A DNA stretch of 64,000 nucleotides from a virus. Below, piece by piece: positions 59,392-64,000 of this stretch. How positions within the stretch are numbered: the first letter of the stretch is position 1; the number at the start of each line of letters is the position of its first letter. The notes under the pieces are model-generated. The model did not search any database and had not been told where the DNA came from. It saw only the letters and a list, made by a program, of their open reading frames with translations. A program made the translations under genes and the position numbers. The DNA is taken from positions 1 through 64,000 of IMG/VR virus record IMGVR_UViG_3300032285_001771. One strand, 5' to 3'.

Positions 59392-62300
59392 ATGGGAATT
59401 AAAATTTCACAACTGCCGGCCTTAGCCGTAGGCAACATAAGAGCAAATGATACGCTACCTATTGTTGATTCATTAACACTAGGAACAAAGAAAATATCAA
59501 TTGGCGATATTAAATCTTATGCTACCGCAGGGTTAAGTGGTCTTGCATATTCAGGAGCCTACACAGATATTCAAGGACTTCCAGCAACATTTCCAGTAGC
59601 TATTGCTACTATTAATCAGCTTGGTGGGGTTAAGGTCGGTCCGCACTTGACCATCACACAAGATGGCGTGTTAGATATGGGCCCAGCGTTTGATACAATC
59701 AACGTTGGTAACGATCAGCTATCAGCTATGGGTGGCATGAGTACTCTTAACTTCTTAGCTGGTAACAATGTAACTATTACAGCAGATCCAGTAACAAATA
59801 CTATTACATTCAACTCTAGTGGCGGTGGTGGAGGAGGTGGTTCAGGTAACGTAGGTAAAGGTACTACTGGCACAATGGCCATTTACTTTAACACTACTAC
59901 TGTTACTGCTACCAGCATTACCAGCGATGGTGCTAACCTTAATGTACCTGGTCCTATATCTGCGGCAGGCGTACTTACTGGTTATGTAACACTTACAAAC
60001 ATTATTACACAAATTGGTGATCTAATAGTTGCTCCTGCCGGTAATATGAGTTTAACAGGCAAACGTATTACTAACTTGGCCGCACCTGTCGGTTCAAGCG
60101 ATGCGGCAACCAAGGGATACGTAGACAATGCCAGTGCTAAGGCATTTGGTAAAATTACAGTTCCTGGTCAAGGTATAATATCAGCTACAAGCGGAACAGA
60201 CAGTTTGAACTTTGTGGCAGGTAACAACGTAACGCTATCAACTAACCCTGGCACAAAGTCGGTTACTATCGCAGTTAACAACACATTATCATTCCAATTG
60301 CTACCAGCCAGCACAAGTAGTATTGGTGGTATTATTGTCGGTACTGGTTTACAAATTGACGGCAATGGTATTCTAAGCAGTCAAGCAACAGCATTGACAA
60401 CAGCAACAACATCAACTATTGGTGGTGTTAAGATTGGCTCAGGATTGGCTATTTCAGGCGACGGAACATTAAGTTCGGCCGCGGCATTCGTTCTTAACAC
60501 AGCTACTACTGCTACATTAGGTGGTATCCAAATTGGTTATGGTCTACAGATTGATAAATTTGGTACTGTTAGTGTTCCTAGCCAAGTATTAACAACTGCT
60601 ACAAAATTCTTAGTCGGTGGCGTAAAAATTGGTAACTCAATCGCGGCCGCAGTTGACGGTACTATTGATGTTAATGCGGCAAATATTCCTCCAGCAACAA
60701 CAGCAACTAACGGTGTTGTTCGTCCAGGTTATGGTTTAAGTGTTAGCCAAGATGGTGCATTGAGCCTTGGTGTTAACGGAAACTTTACTATCACTGGCAA
60801 CTTGTCAGTGAACGGTGTTATTAGTGCTACTAACATTTTTACAACAGGCACAGCAGTTACTATTATTTCAAGTGCTAACGATCTACAGTTACGTGCAGTT
60901 GGACAGGTTATTACAAACACTACATTGTTTGTTAATACATCAACTCCTGCAACATCAACATCAACTGGTGCGCTACAAGTATGGGGCGGCATTGGTGTAG
61001 GTAAGAATATCATTACAGGCGAACCAAGTACAATCAACGGTGTGTTGATCGGTGCTGGTGGTTCTGCACAACCATACAACATTGCTATCGGTGCAGGTGC
61101 ATTACAAAATAACACTGGCGCAAAATATATTACAGCAGTTGGTTTCAATGCATTAATCAATGTTAACGCAGACCAAAACACAGCCTACGGTTTCAACGCA
61201 GGTACAACATTAGTCAGCGGTAGTAACAACACATTAGTTGGTATCGGTTCTGGTCTTGGAGTAGTATCAGGAACATTCAACTCTGCGTTTGGTCATCAGA
61301 CTTATGTAGGTATTGGTGCAAGTGCATATAATACAGTAGTAGGCGGCTATACAAACTATCAAAGTGTTGTAGCACAAACAAACAACGTATATGTTGGTTA
61401 CAATATCCAAAACGGTACAGTACGTCCGGGCTCATATAATACTGTTATTGGTAACAATACCCTACAAGCAACTACAGGTTCATACAATACTGTAATTGGT
61501 TATGGCGCTGGTTCTAACTTAACTACAGGTAGCTTTCAAGTCATCATCGGCGGATATAATGGTTCCGCTATTGCAACACTAACCAACTATGTTAGTTTGT
61601 CAGATGGTGCTGGTAATCTGTATGCACAGTGGGATAATAAAGGACAGCTGACACAGTATAACACAGCTACGTTCTACGCAACACAAGACGCAGTAGACTC
61701 GACAGGATCGGGTGCTGTTATTGTTGCAGGCGGCATGGGAGTTGCTAAGAGTCTATGGGTTGGTACAAACTTATATGTAAATGGTAGCCCGGTGGTTACA
61801 TCAGCAAACTTAGGTACTCCATTGACTGGATTGCAGGCCGGCACTGATACACGAGTAGCATTAGTATCAAGTGGGGTTTATGCTATATGGAACACTTCAA
61901 CATTACAGACTATTGTAAGTCGTGGCGCAACTTCTACAACACCAATTCATATTACATCACTTGCAGGTTCAACTGGTACATCGACCGGTGCCCTAGTTGT
62001 TGATGGTAGTATTGGTGTTTACGGTGATTTATATCTAGGTGGTAGAATATTTGCAGGTGCTGATAGTACAGCATCTACTACTGCAACTAACGTAGGTTTG
62101 TTTGATCGTGGCCGCCGTGTAATGACTCAAGCAATATTAATACCAGATATTGGCATTGATATTACAACGTCAAGCAATACCGCAACTGTTGTTGCTTACA
62201 ATATTAAAAACACTGGTGTTCAACAAATTGCTCCAGGTAATGATATCTCTTTATTAACCAACGGTACAGCGAGTATTATTGGTACAGGTACTGTTACAAT

Positions 62301-63285
62301 TAACGTTACCAGTAACTTAGATACTGTTACCCGTCGAGGTGGTGATTCAGGGGTACCGGTTAGAATTTTACAAACAAGTACAGTATCAACTGGTACGAGT
62401 TCAGGTGGTCTAGTCGTATTAGGTGGTATGGGTATCACTGGTCCTGTTAACATTAACGGAAGTTTATTCCTTAACGGTGCTCAATTAACTACGTCATCAG
62501 TGTTTAACGGCGGCCCTATTACTGGTGCGTTATTTGTCAACAATGCTACTGGATCAACCAGTACAAGTATTGGTACAAGTGGTAACGGTGCTATTGCAGT
62601 AGCTGGCGGTATATCCGTAGGTCAGGACGTAAACGTAGCTGGTAAGATCTTTATTAACGGTTTACAACTATCAACAAGCACCATCTTTAACGGTGGTGCG
62701 ATCACTAACACGTTGCAGGTTAATAATGCAACAGCTTCTGCAAGTACTAACTCGGGTGCTTTACAAGTTACCAATGGTGGTATGGGTGTAGGCGGTCGTA
62801 TTAATGCTACCAGTTTTTATATTACAACTGCAACAGGCACGACACCTGTACCAGTCGGATACGGACCGATCGTGGGAGCATACCTAAGTGTTGCACAGTC
62901 AGGTGTAGTTTCCGGTGTAGCAACTAAGATTACATTCCAAACTAAAGAATATGATAGTGGTGGTTACTTTGATGCTACTTCAAACTTTAGATATACTCCT
63001 TTAGTCAGTGGTTATTATCAAGTGTCTGCATCAATGCAACCTGCAGGTAGCGGTACTGGTCTAGTTGGTATAAGCATTTATAAAAACGGAGCTTCTTACA
63101 AAGCAGGTAATAAGGTAGCAAACAACGCAAGTGGTGTAATCGTAACAGCAAGTGCGATTGTACAATGTAACGGCAGTACAGACTTTATAGAAGCGTGGGG
63201 ATTCCAAACTACTGGTGCTAACATGACATTGCCTATCAGTTCAACAGCCACATACTTCCAAGCAACATTCTTACGTGGACTATAA
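59392..63285 (+). CDS. Large tail-fibre protein with YadA-like and C1q-like parts
   Basis: 1297 residues. Beta-solenoid GGVKIG-type repeats occur near 74, 309, 341, 374, 406 and 438. Residues about 564-723 consist of YadA-head-like repeats (NIAIGAGALQNNTG, YGFNAGTTLVSGSNNTLVGIGS, SYNTVIGNNTL), which form trimeric left-handed helices in bacterial adhesins. From about 835 to 1150 SGA-x-x-VAGG(M/I)G(V/I) units repeat (GGMGVAKSLWVG, GGMGITGPV, GGISVGQDV). Residues 1152-1297 look like a C1q/TNF-type globular tip (YDSGGYFDATSNFRYTPLVSGYY). Probably a trimeric host-binding fibre. Confidence 0.78.
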   Translation: MGIKISQLPALAVGNIRANDTLPIVDSLTLGTKKISIGDIKSYATAGLSGLAYSGAYTDIQGLPATFPVAIATINQLGGVKVGPHLTITQDGVLDMGPAFDTINVGNDQLSAMGGMSTLNFLAGNNVTITADPVTNTITFNSSGGGGGGGSGNVGKGTTGTMAIYFNTTTVTATSITSDGANLNVPGPISAAGVLTGYVTLTNIITQIGDLIVAPAGNMSLTGKRITNLAAPVGSSDAATKGYVDNASAKAFGKITVPGQGIISATSGTDSLNFVAGNNVTLSTNPGTKSVTIAVNNTLSFQLLPASTSSIGGIIVGTGLQIDGNGILSSQATALTTATTSTIGGVKIGSGLAISGDGTLSSAAAFVLNTATTATLGGIQIGYGLQIDKFGTVSVPSQVLTTATKFLVGGVKIGNSIAAAVDGTIDVNAANIPPATTATNGVVRPGYGLSVSQDGALSLGVNGNFTITGNLSVNGVISATNIFTTGTAVTIISSANDLQLRAVGQVITNTTLFVNTSTPATSTSTGALQVWGGIGVGKNIITGEPSTINGVLIGAGGSAQPYNIAIGAGALQNNTGAKYITAVGFNALINVNADQNTAYGFNAGTTLVSGSNNTLVGIGSGLGVVSGTFNSAFGHQTYVGIGASAYNTVVGGYTNYQSVVAQTNNVYVGYNIQNGTVRPGSYNTVIGNNTLQATTGSYNTVIGYGAGSNLTTGSFQVIIGGYNGSAIATLTNYVSLSDGAGNLYAQWDNKGQLTQYNTATFYATQDAVDSTGSGAVIVAGGMGVAKSLWVGTNLYVNGSPVVTSANLGTPLTGLQAGTDTRVALVSSGVYAIWNTSTLQTIVSRGATSTTPIHITSLAGSTGTSTGALVVDGSIGVYGDLYLGGRIFAGADSTASTTATNVGLFDRGRRVMTQAILIPDIGIDITTSSNTATVVAYNIKNTGVQQIAPGNDISLLTNGTASIIGTGTVTINVTSNLDTVTRRGGDSGVPVRILQTSTVSTGTSSGGLVVLGGMGITGPVNINGSLFLNGAQLTTSSVFNGGPITGALFVNNATGSTSTSIGTSGNGAIAVAGGISVGQDVNVAGKIFINGLQLSTSTIFNGGAITNTLQVNNATASASTNSGALQVTNGGMGVGGRINATSFYITTATGTTPVPVGYGPIVGAYLSVAQSGVVSGVATKITFQTKEYDSGGYFDATSNFRYTPLVSGYYQVSASMQPAGSGTGLVGISIYKNGASYKAGNKVANNASGVIVTASAIVQCNGSTDFIEAWGFQTTGANMTLPISSTATYFQATFLRGL

Positions 63286-63286
63286 A

Positions 63287-64000
63287 ATGCAGTATAGATA
63301 TTATGTTGTTGCACAAGATCCTGAACATAAGCCAAGTATCCATCAAGATCTTGTTGCACCTGCAGGAACAGATTTTGTTCCCGCTCGCCCTATTGTGTGT
63401 CAAAATCCGATGCATCAAAGCGAGTACAACGGTGTATACTATCTAACAGAAAAAGAAGCAGGCTTATTAGTTAATGATCCGAGAATCGCAGACGTGCATA
63501 GAGATCCTGCAGATTTGGGTCTACATCCTAAATCATTTACTCTAACTACTGCTACATTTGCCAAACCTGGCTATACAAATACATCAACAGACAAGAACTG
63601 GGGACTGTTAAGAAGCATAAGTCCGATAGAGCCGTTTGGTGTTAATACTGCAACAGTTGCGGCATTTAGCTGGAACTTAGATGGAGCAGGAGTTGACGTT
63701 GTAATGATGGACACAGGCATAATTAAATACCATCCAGAATTTGCAGTCAACCCAGACGGTACTGGTGGCACTAGAGTAGTTGAAGTCAATTGGTCAACTT
63801 ATGGTATCATACCAGGAACAGGTGTTACATCTTGGATAGGAGATGTCGACGGGCATGGTAGTAACTGCGCCAGCATTGCCGCAGGCAATACACAAGGTTG
63901 GGCAAGAGCCGCTAACATCTACAGCTTTAATATTATTGATCCTAATCTAAGTAACTATACAGATCCTGTGAGCGCATTACAGACTCTACGTGCATGGCAC
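63287..64000 (+). CDS. Second subtilisin-like S8 protease, 3' part beyond window
   Basis: 238 codons to the window edge, starting with ATG one base after the fibre stop. Asp142 (MMDTGI) and His190 (DGHGSNCASIA) are the first two S8 catalytic residues; the usual HGTHVAG is HGSNCAS here. TEKEAGLLVNDPRI at 54-67 matches TEAEAELLRQDPRV of the 1443-residue protein, and KNWGLLRS matches NNWGILRA, so both proteins share the same N-terminal plan. The Ser is outside the window. Likely another protease-bearing virion protein. Confidence 0.8.
   Translation, partial: MQYRYYVVAQDPEHKPSIHQDLVAPAGTDFVPARPIVCQNPMHQSEYNGVYYLTEKEAGLLVNDPRIADVHRDPADLGLHPKSFTLTTATFAKPGYTNTSTDKNWGLLRSISPIEPFGVNTATVAAFSWNLDGAGVDVVMMDTGIIKYHPEFAVNPDGTGGTRVVEVNWSTYGIIPGTGVTSWIGDVDGHGSNCASIAAGNTQGWARAANIYSFNIIDPNLSNYTDPVSALQTLRAWH

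Noticed and set aside
59392-63285. Bacterial autotransporter adhesin
   Set aside because: YadA-head-like repeats are present, but there is no signal peptide or membrane anchor, and neighbours are fibre genes.
1-64000. Bacterial genomic island rather than phage
   Set aside because: Long tail fibres, T4-type ligase, late-promoter octamers, strong gene overlap and small phage-type genes fit a tailed phage better; isc and infA are embedded in phage operons.
1-64000. tRNA genes, CRISPR arrays, insertion sequences or attachment sites
   Set aside because: No cloverleaf, spaced direct repeats, transposase or terminal inverted repeats were seen.

Overview
This window looks like the genome of a tailed phage (T4-like myovirus) that infects a Gram-negative, probably aquatic, bacterium. 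The evidence is dense, overlapping gene strings on both strands, a T4 gp30-type DNA ligase, very long repeat-rich tail fibres, a SleB-type cell-wall hydrolase, a GIY-YIG-like and an HNH nuclease, and TATAAATA/AATAAATA late-promoter-like octamers at divergent junctions. Perfect TTGACA-N17-TATAAT promoters precede a few early-type genes. The DNA is AT-rich, no tRNA or rRNA gene was seen, and no gap exceeds 300 bases. Terminase, capsid and polymerase genes are not in the window, so the replicon type is inferred.

Layout. 0-5.2 kb: GIY-YIG-like and ParB/DGQHR-like genes, a GT9-like glycosyltransferase, a 2OG-Fe(II) oxygenase, a secreted SleB hydrolase and small genes. 5.2-44.1 kb: a very large accessory biosynthetic region in alternating operons. 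It holds ten radical SAM enzymes (6.5-29.8 kb), seven likely iron/2OG oxygenases (an eighth lies at 3.0 kb), three SGNH hydrolases, at least seven glycosyltransferase-like proteins, a HAD-nucleotidyltransferase fusion, a PLP enzyme, methyltransferases, a GNAT, a QueC-like PP-loop enzyme, three degenerate kinase-like proteins and an O-carbamoyltransferase with a 33-residue partner. 44-50.6 kb: virion-type proteins, including a 1443-residue subtilisin-esterase-Ig fusion and two proteins that repeat its C-terminal module. 50.6-57.3 kb: an iron-sulfur and translation cassette with IscA, IscU, a flavin halogenase-like protein, an ErpA-like carrier, DNA ligase, two oxygenases, translation initiation factor IF-1, an epimerase and an HNH nuclease. 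57.4-64 kb: two tail-fibre genes and the start of a second subtilisin-like protease.

How the parts may work together (inference). Glycosyltransferases, nucleotidyltransferase, epimerase, PLP enzyme, carbamoyltransferase, methyltransferases and SGNH esterases fit construction and decoration of a surface glycan of the infected cell or virion. The radical SAM and oxygenase sets would add unusual C-H chemistry, and the phage IscU/IscA/ErpA set could supply their Fe-S clusters. A peptide-modification or nucleobase-modification role is not excluded.

Whole-window signal. On a two-pass reading by eye I found no GCAGC or GCTGC (GCWGC) anywhere in 64 kb, although GCAG and GCTG each occur roughly a hundred times followed by A, G or T. 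About 50 sites would be expected from base composition. This fits strong counter-selection of a restriction site, and it explains why Ala-Ala pairs are written GCC/GCG first and why GCGGCCGC occurs at least five times in an AT-rich genome.
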